Shown in pieces: positions 10,105 through 20,901 of a DNA stretch of 64,000 nt. Made by a program: the position numbers and the translations under genes. Numbering within the stretch: position 1 is the first letter of the stretch; each line of letters starts with the position of its first letter. The notes beneath the pieces are model-generated. The model worked only from the letters and a program-made list of their open reading frames with translations, did not search any database and was not told the origin of the DNA. This stretch comes from Haberlea rhodopensis (lineage: Eukaryota; Streptophyta; Magnoliopsida; Lamiales; Gesneriaceae). The stretch is taken from contig CAJQUN010000396.1 of assembly GCA_907163345.1 (NCBI GenBank), forward strand, positions 461,699 through 525,698, written 5' to 3'.

Positions 10105-13100
10105 TTAGTGGTATCAGAGCAGTGGTTGCTCATTGGGGCTGTTGAGGGCCTAGGAAGTTATTGATAGCACATATTTATGCATGATGGCATTAATGTTATA
10201 CGACATGACTAATTGTTTATGTGCTTTTATGTTATGAAAAGTGGTATTGCTAACCATTGTGGTTGCAGGAATCGTGTGGAACACGATAGAATGGCATTAA
10301 TAGTAATGTCTAACACTCTATATGTTACGTGCCAAGGAATCTGATTGGTAAGAAAATCAGGGAAAAGAAAGATATGATGTATTGTCTGAGGACAGACTGG
10401 GTGGACAACCGACAGTGGAATACTTCGGTATGGTCTCAATTATTATTGAATATACTAATGCGTTTGTTCATGTAATGTTCAAGCAAGGAAGGTACGTAAG
10501 ACGCGTACGGGTATCAGACGGTAACATATTCTTACACTATGACTATGCTATAATTACATAAGTATTTACGATGTTTATGATGATGATTAGGATAAGTAAG
10601 TTTATGATGATGATGTCTATGATGAATAAAGACGACAAGATGTTTACGACGATATTATGATAGATGAAGATAATTTCTACGATGAATAAAGATGACAAGA
10701 TGTTTACGATGATGTTATTATAAATAAGTTTATGATGATGATGTTATGATAAATGAAGATGGTATGACGTTTACGATGATGACTATGATAAGTAATGATG
10801 ATGTTAATATGATGTTTATAGAATGATATGATGTTTATAAGGTGGTAAGATGCCACAGGGTAAGATGCCCATATGCATGAATATGAACCAGGGAAAATGA
10901 AAAGAAGTTAATGAATAACCAACAAGCTTACTCAACTATGATTTCGTACATTTACTGTTATATCTCTAAGATAATGATGCTATAAGATGATGATGTTTAT
11001 ATGATGATGATGTTACAAGATGATAATGTATGTTTAACTATGTTACTTAGAATGGTTGAATGTCCGGTGGTCATTATGGGCAAGCGAGGAAGGTCTTGCC
11101 GCTCACATAGCTGATGAGCGATGGGGTACATCCGCTATCAAGGTGTAGCGATGGGTATCATCCGCTGATGAGCGATGGGGTACATCCGCTATCAAGGTGT
11201 AGCGATGGGTATCATCCGCTGAGCGATGGGGTACATCCGCTATCAAGGCGTAGCGATGGGTATCATCCGCTGAATAAAGAGATACATCCGCTATCAAGGC
11301 GTAGCGATGGGTATCATACGATGTGTTATGTCGAGCGAGGGGGCCAATTGTGCCGCTGTCATAATGGAACCCGGACAGTCCCATTTCTAATTAACATAGT
11401 TTGTTGTGAGTATATATGTGAATATGATGTTTATGATGAGTAAAGATGATATGATGATTATGATGATGTTTATGATGATAGCGATGCCTCATTCCGCTAT
11501 TTTACGATGGCTCACTCTTTTATGAGGATTCGCGATGGTTTATGCCGCCGGATATGTTAATAGTGATGCCCCATTCCGCTATTATGTGGATTTACGATGA
11601 CTCATTCTTCTATGAGGATTGGCGATGATTAGTGCCGCCAGATATGTTGATAGCGATGGTTCATTCCGCTATATTGATTGGCGATGGTTCTTTCCGCCAG
11701 ATGTATTGATAGCGATGGTTCATTCCGCTATATTGATTGGCGATGGTTCTTTCCGCCAGATGTATTGATAGCGATGGCTCATTCCGCTATATTGATTGGC
11801 GATGGTTCTTTCCACCAGATGTGTTGATAGCGATGCCTCATTCCGCTATATTGATTGGCGATGGTTCTTTCCGCCAGATGTATTGATAGCGATGGTCCAT
11901 TCCGCTATATTGATTGGCGATGAGTTATACCGCCGGGTATTGATAGCGATGCCTCTCTCCGCTATTATGTGGACGATGATTCATGCTCAGGTGTATAGCG
12001 AGGTTTCATGCCACCTATTATATGACGAGGTATCATGCCGTCGATTCTATAGCGATGGACTGTGCCGCTATATATACAGCACAGGATTTTGCCGCCTTCG
12101 AGCGATGGGTACTGATTACGTATTATTATTGAGCGACGGAGATAGGTATGCCGCTATCTTGTTGGCGATGAGGTATGAGATATTGCTATTCTATCTAGCA
12201 TTATTATAGCTGGCATGCGTTGTTATACATGTTTTATTATGACTATTTTACTAGCATGATGATGGATGACATATGTTGATGTACATGGACCGTCACGAGT
12301 TGACTGGGTTGTTTAGATGTCATTGTTGACATGTATCGTCACTAGTTGACGATACCTTAGATGCCATGAGTGGGCATGTGTCGTCACGGGATGGCATGAG
12401 TATGTCACGGGATGACGCGTGATTACTACGAATGTCGTGTGTGGACATGTGTTCATTGTGAATATTCATGATTAATGAATTATTATGTTTCGAGGATGAG
12501 ATAAAGATTGATATAAATTGCGTCATTAAAGCATGCAACTGATTCTTATGTTAAATTTCAATCACCCTATGTGATAGTGTGCAGTAACATGTTGTGTATA
12601 GAACTGCGAGAAACTTACGATACAGGAATTAGTGTTTGATGACAGAAACATTATGGATGTCGAAATGCGTAAATGACAAGGTACGTGTTATGTTACTAGT
12701 ATTTGAGAAATACTAACGGGATTATTTTGGTACTTGTCCTATGACAGATAATAATTGGGTGTAGTAATATGGAAATGTTGATACTTAAGAGTATGTGAGT
12801 GCTGTGATTAACATGATATTATGGTGCCATTGTGTATTGTAGATGATTTTTTCTACAAAGGTATGTCACGAACTATTCGATATTGATGTTGATGCCTTGT
12901 GTTAGATGAGTATAATCGTGACATGAAAATATTGGTGTTAAGCCATTTATCATGATTTGATACTGATGGTCTGTGGCTATTGGTGTGTATAATGTGTATA
13001 TGCGTATGTGAGAATGACTAATGGGTTTTCTAGTCATTACCTTGCACCAGATAATAGCCAGGAGATGATATATGAAAGATTGATGCATAAAGGCTCAAGA

Positions 13101-13749
13101 GTACCGTTACTTCATACGGACGATGGTGATGATGTGCGGATAAGTTGCATGCATTTGCAGCGACATAGGTATGAAGTTAATTAAGATAAATGTTGATGTA
13201 TGGTCATATATTCTTGAATATACATGATATGCATGGATTGCATGATTTATCGATTTTATGATGTGTACTATGATGAAAGTAAACTGTGACGGATTTAGAT
13301 CTTGTGCAAGGAAACTGTACCGATGCGATTATACAGGTACTGAAGTATGACAAGAAGTGCTTGATTGCTAAACGGTGTAAGTGTTGACTTTTATGAACTG
13401 TTAGCAATTTCCTTGATAAGTTAATTATAGGAATGAACTTTTGAAATGTAAACAAATTGAACAAGGCAAGTATGATGTTAACCTCGTATTGATTACATGA
13501 AGAGAGGAATTCATGTATTAGATTATTAAATACTAATGTTGGGATGGAGTAAAGTGATGTGAATTGCAGTATTGCGATCGTTGGTGCAATGGGGCATATG
13601 TGTGAGCCACGATGATTCCGATGACTGTCATCCTACGGATGATAAAGTCTCTATCTTGAGCTATATACGGTACGTAAATTTTACAGTTGGCTTTTATGGT
13701 AAGCATGCGTTGAAATTTCGAGGACGAAATTCTATATGTTGGGGAGAAT
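10105..13749 (+). other. Non-coding interior of the LARD
   Basis: The PBS lies at 10109-10121. About 10480-11420 is related to Tekay LTR sequence 5560-6060: GGTACGTAAG, CGGTAACATATTC, the GATGATG-rich run, GAATGGTTGAATGTCCGGTG and the AGCG..CGCT modules, in the same order. About 11470-12200 is an amplified hairpin array. About 12270-12470 has further short inverted repeats such as CGTCACTAGTTGACG and TGCCATGAGTGGGCA. Just before the 3' LTR, TTTCGAGGACGAAAT matches the Tekay sequence at the same relative place. No gag, protease, RT or integrase motif is found in any frame. Confidence 0.85.
11470..12200. repeat. Amplified array of covarying small hairpin modules (59-bp higher-order unit)
   Basis: Units start at 11648, 11707, 11766, 11825 and 11884 (59 bp apart), then 11941. 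Each unit has two modules, ATAGCG-ATGGTTCATTC-CGCTAT and TGGCG-ATGGTTCTTTC-CGCCA. Other modules differ in both arms while staying complementary, e.g. GACG-AGGTATCATGC-CGTC near 12025 and TGGCG-ATGATTAGTGC-CGCCA near 11620. The loop is usually 10-11 nt and begins ATG or AGG. Confidence 0.85.
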
Positions 13750-16739
13750 TGTGATGTCCAGATTATTATTAATCATTTGTTGGACTAAATATGATTTGAA
13801 TTTTATTGATAATTAATTTTAGAATTAATTAGAAGTGGAATTGACCAAGTGAAGGTCAACTGGCAAATTAATCGGATCCTAAAATATTTTGAGATTGTAA
13901 AATATACTCCGATAATATTTTAGAGATAAATTAATTAAAATGAAGAACTTAAGTTTTGGGTTTTTGGGGTGTGTATAAATCCCAATCATTGTCTAAAAAT
14001 AATTTATCAGTGCACCGGTGACACTTCGATGTACAAAACCGGGTTAGGATACAAAAAAATAAATATGTTATGTTGGCATTTTCGGACACACATTAAAAGG
14101 TGTAAAATCGCGCACAGAAATCCCGAACCCCTTCTCCTCCCGCGCGATACCTGACCCCTCGCCACTAAACCGCCGCGCCCGCCGCCGTCCGAGCTCCTTC
14201 CGGCGCGTCCGAACCGCCGCCGCCTTCGTATCTCCCAGGCGCTTCTTTCCATACCAATATCGTGAAGTTTCGTCGCCGATCGCGTCCGGATCTTGCAAGA
14301 AAGTGCGCGGTTCAAAATCACGATTTTGTCCGATTTTGGAGCGATTTTCTTCCGATTGTTTTGTGGGTAATTCTCGTCGTCCCTTAGTCGTTATTCCCCT
14401 GAAATCCCATGAATTTTTGATGAACTTTGGTTCGATTTTGATGGCATTTTTGGTAGGGTTGCTCGAGTGTGTGCAGTGTGTGCAGCAGTGTGTGTGCGTG
14501 TGTGTGTTTCTGCGTGTGGGTGTGTGTCCAGCATGTGTTTGTGGATGAAGATGGTGTGTATGTGTGTTCCAACATGTATTGGTATAGGTACAAGGCTTCT
14601 ATATATGTTGTGCCTTGTGGTTGGATGATGTTTTGTTCATGTAAAAGGTTAACTTAAATTAGTGTAATGGGTTAAGGCGGTTATGTGACGATAAATTGAG
14701 TATGAACAATTGGGAATTGGATAGCATGAAAATGTTATTAATTGTAGGGATTTAATCATAACTCACATTATTGAACGGATAATTGTTGAAAATGAATTGG
14801 TGATTAAATGTCGTGACTTAGAGTCATTGTTGTTAAAAGGTGAAGACTAGATTCATGCTAGTATGTGTTGGCATGGAATAGAGTTATGTTGATTATTTAT
14901 GCTCAAGTGGATAGCATGACATGTATTAATGATTTATGTCACTTTATTGAATTACCACCCTTAGTAGTGAGTTCTAAATCAAGAATTATGGAACCAATGC
15001 ATCTTTAAATTGTTAAAGTTGAATTTAATCAATAAATGACTTTGTGTTGGGATTAAGGGAATTGGATTAAAGGGATAGAATCTCTTATCTACATGGATCC
15101 CTTCTTTCGTGTCTTGGTTTGAATCACCTCGGTGTGAGTTTGAATAATTGTGGAACGTGTTAATTGGCTTAATTGGATTGTTTAGTTAGACACCAGTTGG
15201 ATATTATTATTAGACATACACCCTTGCACTTTCTTCCCTCTGTTGAACTTGCGTGTCTAGTGAACTACTATGTGAGTTTGGCGTGATCTTGCACGTATGG
15301 GTGTGTGTATCCCGCATCATGTGTGTGATGTAGCGGGTGATGGGAGATGATGGGGTTTTGCATTACCAATGTGATATCATGATTCATGTGAGGATGTGTG
15401 CATCCAAAGTATTGATTATGATTTGATTCATAATATTGAGTTATTGATTTGTGATATAGAAATGAAAGTAAGAACTATTTGATGGATGTTCATTGCTCGG
15501 ATTATGAGCTAATATTGAATTGATGTTCGATATAGACTCTACAGGAGACTTCGGACGTTGATGATAGCTTATTCATGTTGTCTACTATAAGGTACGTGGT
15601 GACGTACGAGCAGGTATATCTAGTATCTATACATTCATGTATACATGCAATTTTGAATATGATGATTCAGGTATGTGTTTGACTTTAATAATTGAGCTCC
15701 ATATATGAGTTATGGGGGACACGTAGTGGTACGTGATCCAATGTTACTTGTTGAGTAGTGATGCCGTGGGCATGAACGATATGAGAAAATATCGAGAACG
15801 AGATAGTGGGATAACCAGGGTTACATTGGGATAGCCAGGTTTACATGATGTTGAATTATTTATGTTGAGCATAAATGATGCATTGTTGTTGTATTGAATT
15901 CATAATGTTGTTGGATATCATATTTTTGATGATAATACTGAACTTGACATTATGAAAGTCCGTGAGTTTGAAACAGGAACAGTGTGTGGAAGCTATACAG
16001 ATTCGAAATTGTACAGGGAGTATATTTTATGAGTTTTGAATAATCTAAATTGTTGCATTATGATTTCATATGTTGATTTGTGATCGAATATTGAGTTGGA
16101 GTGTGCTCACCCTGTGTGGGGGCTGTTTCTGTTGAAACAGGTACAACAGGTACGATGCTGCTTTGGCGTGCTAGGCTCGCACCTTGTTGGATGATGCTTC
16201 CAGGAGCATAGTATGAGATTGAGCCGATATACGAGGTTGAGCGGTTGGTATTTATACTAACTATGCATCCGGATGAATATCCGTTATTCGTTGCTCTTAT
16301 GTGAGCACTTGTATGTGTATATGGACTGTATAAGGGTGTTGAAACCCACTTTCGTTGTCTTATTAGTGTAGTGACTTCCCTGGCCGGGAATTTACTTGTG
16401 TTTCTATATTCTGTTTAATATTGCGTTGTCCCTGGTCGGGAATTATATTATGTGATGAGTTTTATTTCCGGATAGCCTAGTTTATGGGGAGACTCTGCCC
16501 AAATTTTTATAAAAACCCACAATGCAAAAGTGGTATGATGGGGATGATATTGGGTGAAACCCCTGAGTCTATTTGTTGGCAAAGATGAACATATTATGTT
16601 GAGCATTTGTTTGTGTCTTGGGATGATGGGAAACAAGTAATGATTCGTTTTATACACATACGACGTCATAAATGAAAAATTTATACACATACGACGTCAT
16701 AAATGAACTAATGACGAGTTTAAGTGTTGGGGCCTTACA
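13750..16739 (+). repeat. LARD 3' LTR
   Basis: It is a near-identical copy of 7119-10104. Differences seen include CGATTTCGTCC to CGATTTTGTCC, CCCACGAA to CCCATGAA, CTTCTGTG to CTTATGTG, and a small replacement near 16640-16690 that duplicates TTTATACACATACGACGTCA. It ends TTACA just before the AAAGA duplication. Confidence 0.95.
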
Positions 16740-16744
16740 AAAGA

Positions 16745-17393
16745 TGATGAGTTTAATAAGTTGAAGCAAGGTACCATGCCGGTGTCAGATTATGCCATCC
16801 ACTACTGTTCTCTACTCAGATATGTACCTCATATCGCCGCCGACACTCAAGCAAAAATGAGGAACTTTATGAAGGGCTTGAGGCCAGAACTCTATGATAG
16901 GGTGATTACATATGGCCCTACCTGCTTTGACGATGCACTTACACGGGCTGAGTTAGCCGAACTGGGGGTAGGTGCATACCCTGATGCTGTACCACCTCCA
17001 GCACCCCCTCAGAGATCTACTCCCGACAATTTAAGGCCAAGGGGTGATCGGTTCAAGTCTGGGGGGAACACTTCTGTGTCAAGATTCAGTGGTAGGAGGC
17101 CCGATAACCGATGGAGAGGAAACCGCAGGAATGACGCCCCACCAAGAGGAGGACAGTCTCGAGGAGGTAGTGTTGGGGAGGTTCAATGCTCTCTTTGTGG
17201 GCAACCACATCTGACGAAGAATTGTGTGGGATGTTATGTTTGTGGCGAGAGAGGCCACTTTGCTTGACAGTGTCCCAACAGGGGAAGGCAGCAGAACTCT
17301 ACTGAGAGGTCTACGGTCAGGACAGCACAGAACAGACCCCCTTATGTACCGAGGCAGTTTGGAAGTCAGCCTACGGGGCCACCTCAAGGGCAG
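16745..17393 (+). pseudogene. gag: Tekay gag, C-terminal part with two zinc knuckles
   Basis: The frame resumes after the LARD with residues DEFNKLKQGTMPVSDYAIHY, the end of the capsid domain. A basic Arg/Gly/Pro-rich stretch follows, then two CCHC zinc knuckles: CSLCGQPHLTKNC (a CX2CX3HX4C variant) and CYVCGERGHFA-stop-QC. TGA at 17265-17267 falls inside the second knuckle, where Arg is usual; CGA to TGA is the simplest explanation. The same frame continues past the stop through a linker into protease, so gag and pol are one reading frame. Zinc knuckles bind genomic RNA during packaging. Confidence 0.9.
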
Positions 17394-18611
17394 GTGTATG
17401 CATTGACAAGGGAGCAGGCTACGGCGGCTCCGGAGGAGGTTATAGCGGGTACGTGTCTTTTATTTACGCACCCTGCTTTTATATTGATCGACACAGGTGC
17501 GTCACACTCTTTTGTGTCGACAAGTTTTGTGGAAAGGCACCACATATGCACTTCTCCGTCGCCCAAGCCTCTTATAGTCTCGACCCCCGCTGGAAGAAGT
17601 ATGATTACTGATCGGATCGTCTACGATGGCCTCATTTATTTTGAGGATAAAGAACTAAGGTCAGATTTGATTGTTCTGGGAATGTCAGACTTTAACTGCA
17701 TTCTGGGCATTGATGTTCTGAACAGGTATCAGGCAGTTGTGAACTGCAGGCAGAGGACAGTGCGGTTCAAATCTGATATGGGAGTTCCATGGACGTTCTA
17801 TGGGGATGGTTCTCGTTCAAGGATTCCATTGATATCCGCGGTCAAGATGACACAATTATTGGAACAAGGCCATACAGGATATCTTATTTATGCCGTTGAT
17901 ATTTCTGGAAAGAAGGAAGAGCTAAAGGTTGAAGATGTGCCCGTAGTGGCGGAATTTCCTGATGTATTTCCTGAAGAGATTCCTGGATTCCCACCGGCGA
18001 GAGAGGTCGAGTTTGGAATCGAATTGCTACCGGGGACGTCAGCCATTTCTCGTGCCCCGTACAGGATGGCACCAACAGAGCTAAAGGAGTTAAAGGTTCA
18101 GTTGCAAGAACTCCTTGACAAGGGCTATATACGACCTACCGTATCGCCCTGGGGTGCACCAGTTTTGTTTGTCAAGAAGAAATATGGCTCGATGCGTTTG
18201 TGCATCGATTACAGACAACTGAACAAAGCCACAGTAAAGAACAAGTATCCACTTCCGAGGATCGATGATTTATTTGATCAGCTGCAGGGTACGAGACTCT
18301 ACAGTAAGATCGATCTGAGGTCGGGGTACCATCAGATTCGGGTAAGGGAGGATGATGTGCAGAAGACAGCTTTCAGGACCAGATATGGGCACTATGAATT
18401 CTTAGTTATGCCCTTTGGGGTGACGAATGCCCCAGCTGTTTTCATGAGTTTAATGAACAAGGTATTCCAGCCATATTTGGACCAGTTCGTCATAGTCTTC
18501 ATTGATGATATACTTATTTACTCCCGGACTGAAGAAGAACATGTTGAGCACTTGAGAACAGTACTTCAGATCCTTAGAGATCATCAATTATATGCAAAGC
18601 TTAGCAAGTGA
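17394..18611 (+). pseudogene. pol: Tekay protease and reverse transcriptase
   Basis: The aspartic protease active site is FILIDTGASHSF, with DTG at 17490-17498. After the protease/RT linker comes reverse transcriptase: LCIDYRQLNKATVKNKYPLP, the first catalytic Asp region SKIDLRSGYHQIRV, and FIDDILIYS with the two Asp codons at 18504-18509. The frame ends at TGA 18609-18611 inside AKLSK-stop-EFWL, where Cys is usual. The same frame reopens immediately. Protease cuts the polyprotein and RT copies element RNA into DNA. The 17394 start is the open-frame boundary after the upstream stop, not a true initiation site. Confidence 0.93.
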
Positions 18612-18620
18612 GAGTTTTGG

Positions 18621-19451
18621 TTGGACAGTGTGGTATTCTTGGGCCACGTTATATCTAGCAGTGGGATATCTGTGGATCCCAGAAAGATTGAAGCTGTTAT
18701 GGAGTGGGCTGCACCCACTTCTGTGCCCGAGATACGAAGCTTCCTTGGTTTAGCAGGTTATTACCGACGTTTCGTCGAAGGATTCTCTAAGATTGCTAAG
18801 CCATTGACACAGCTAACTCAGAAAGGAGTACCGTTCTTTTGGTCCGAAGCTTGTGAGGAAAGCTTCCAAGAATTGAAGCGTCGTTTGACGACAGCACCAG
18901 TATTGGTGATCCCTTCTGAGAATAAGAAGTTTGCCTTGTACACGGATGCATCATTGCAAGGTTTGGGTTGTGTGTTGATGCAAGATAAGCACGTGGTAGC
19001 TTATGCTTCGAGGCAGTTGAAGCCCCATGAGACCAGATACCCAGTCCATGATCTGGAACTGGCGGCCATCATTTTTGCCTTGAAGATTTGGCGTCATTAT
19101 CTCTATGGTACGACGTTTACCATCTTTACAGACCACAAGAGCTTGAAATTCTTATTCACCCAAGCAGAACTGAATATGAGGCAAAGAAGATGGATGGACT
19201 TACTCAAGGATTATGATTGTGAAATAGAGTACCATCCGGGTAAAGCAAACATGATAGCAGATGCCTTAAGTCGAAAAGTGAAGAGCACCGCTGAGGATAC
19301 TATGAGCTTATCAGCTATGATGACTTCTTATTGCCATCTGGGCTATGATTTTGATGTGGACACGTCGCCGGTGCGAGTGTCGACCTTATTGGCTGAGCCA
19401 GATATATTTGAGGCTATTAGGAAAGCTCAGAGTTCGGATAATGAAATTTAG
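18621..19451 (+). pseudogene. pol: Tekay RT thumb and RNase H
   Basis: It continues RT (VVFLGHVISSSGISVDPRKI, then IRSFLGLAGYYRRFVEGFSK) into RNase H, with YTDASLQGLGCVL, ELAAIIFALKIWRHYLYG, FTDHKSLKFLF and ADALSR. These are the usual Ty3/gypsy RNase H motifs with Asp and Glu metal ligands in place. It ends at TAG 19449-19451 after SDNEI, where Gln (CAG) is usual; the frame then continues. RNase H removes the RNA strand during cDNA synthesis. Confidence 0.93.
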
Positions 19452-19466
19452 AGATGGTCATCAATA

Positions 19467-20300
19467 GTGCTCCAAGGGCAACCATCAAAGTTCCGAGTTG
19501 CTGAGGATGGTTCATTGAGACTAGGCAACCGTTGGGTGGTACCAAAGACACCAGAATTATGCCAAGGAATCTTGCACCGTGCCCACAGTAGCCGGTTCAG
19601 TATCCACCCAGGAGGAAGAAAGATGTACAAGGACCTATGTAGTCAATTTTGGTGGAGACGCATGAAGCGTGAAGTAATTGCTTTTGTTAAGAGGTGTCTA
19701 ATCTGCCAGCAGGTAAAGGCAGAAAGACAGAGGTCTGGGGGTGAGTTGAAGAGCTTAGAGGTACCTAAATGGAAGTGGGAGCATATATCTATGGACTTCG
19801 TGACCCACTTGCCAAGGTCGGCCTCTGGATTCGATGCGATCTGGGTAATCGTGGATAGGCTGACGAAGGTAGCCCATTTCATCCCTTACAATATGACTTT
19901 CACATATTTGAAGATGGCCCAACTATATGTGCGGGATGTAGTGAGATTACATGGCATTCCAGTCTCGATAGTGTCTGACAGGGACCCGAGGTTCACTTCA
20001 CATTTCTGGGAGGGTCTCCAGACAGCTTTGGGCACGGAGGTAAGACTGAGTACAACCTATCACCCTTAGACAGACGGTCAGACAGAGCGTACCATACAGA
20101 CACTCGAGGATATGTTAAGGGCATGCGTTTTAGAGTTTGATACTCCGTGGCAGGATTCAGTACCACTGGTGGAGTTCTCCTATAACAACAGGTATCAGGC
20201 AAGCATTCAAATGGCTCCTTTTGAAGCTCTTTCTGGACGACGATGTAGATCGCCACTGTATTGGGAGGACTTGACTAGTAAAGCGGTAGACCGGATATGA
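19467..20300 (+). pseudogene. pol: Tekay integrase zinc-binding and catalytic core
   Basis: The HHCC zinc finger is visible (HRAHSSRFSIHPGGRKMYKD, then CLICQQVK). The D,D,E core follows: ISMDFVTHLP with the first Asp, then SDRDPRF with the second. TAG at 20067-20069 interrupts TTYHP-stop-TDGQTERTIQT; CAG is usual there, and the catalytic Glu lies just after in TDGQTE. A frameshift near 20289, best explained by loss of one base, moves the reading to the next frame. The core joins element cDNA into the chromosome. Confidence 0.92.
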
Positions 20301-20842
20301 TTAAAGATATGGAAGAAAAGATCAAGACGATACGCTTAAAGATGAAAGCGGCCCAAGATAGGCAAGCGGCCTATGCCAATAAGCGGCGACGACCGCTAGA
20401 ATTCCAAGTAGGAGATAAGGTCTTCTTGAAAATCTCACCCTTCAGGGGTGTGGTCCGTTTTGGTATGCGGGGAAAGTTATCTCCGAGGTATGTGGGGCCG
20501 TATGAAATATTGCAGCGCATTGGTACTTTGGCCTACCGTTTGGCGCTACCACCGTCCTTATCCGGCATTCATGATGTCTTTCATGTTTCCATGTTGAGAA
20601 AGTATGAACCCGATCCGTCTCATGTATTGCAACCTTCAGAGGTTCAGTTGAGTTCAGATGTGTCCTATGTTGAACGACCGGTTAGAATTCTGGATCGTGA
20701 AGATCGCAGGCTACGAAGTAAGATTATACCGATGGTCAAAGTTCAGTGGGATCGCCGGGGTGTCGAGGAGGCTACGTGGGAGACGGAACGGCATATGGTG
20801 CAGCACTACCCGGAATTATTTTCTGGTATGATTTATGTTTAG
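20297..20842 (+). pseudogene. pol: Tekay integrase C-terminus with chromodomain
   Basis: It begins MIKDMEEKIKTIRLKMKAAQ, has the GPY/F region (LSPRYVGPYEILQRIGTLAY) and SGIHDVFHVSMLRKY. It ends with a chromodomain-like tail: RPVRILDREDRRLRSKIIPM, VKVQWDRRGVEEATWETE, HYPELF. This tail defines chromoviruses and is thought to direct integration to chromatin marks. The stop is at 20840-20842, 59 bp before the 3' LTR. In between lies TTTCGAGGACGAAATC, shared with the LARD. Confidence 0.93.
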
Positions 20843-20901
20843 TTTCTTTTTGGGTAAGTGCATGTGATTTCGAGGACGAAATCTTATAAGTAGGGGAGTA
20901 A

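Larger units (their letters stand above)
7119..16739 (+). mobile_element. LARD: large non-autonomous LTR element nested in Tekay gag
   Basis: LTRs of about 2986 bp (7119-10104) and 2990 bp (13750-16739) start TGTGATGTCC and end GGGGCCTTACA. The 5-bp duplication AAAGA is at 7114-7118 and 16740-16744. The PBS is at 10109-10121 and a TTGGGGAGAAT tract precedes the 3' LTR. The 3.6-kb interior has no gag or pol; it consists of sequence related to the Tekay LTR, hairpin-module arrays and other short inverted repeats. The LTRs look almost identical by eye (about three substitutions plus one local rearrangement near the end), so the insertion is recent. Mobilisation by Tekay proteins is inferred from the shared cis sequences. 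Confidence 0.93.

Noticed and set aside
11103..12209. CRISPR-like regular repeat pattern and repeat-derived open frames
   Set aside because: The window is plant nuclear DNA. The units are tandem with no unique spacers and belong to the LARD interior; the encoded repeats (DTHRYALIADV and similar) follow from DNA repetition.
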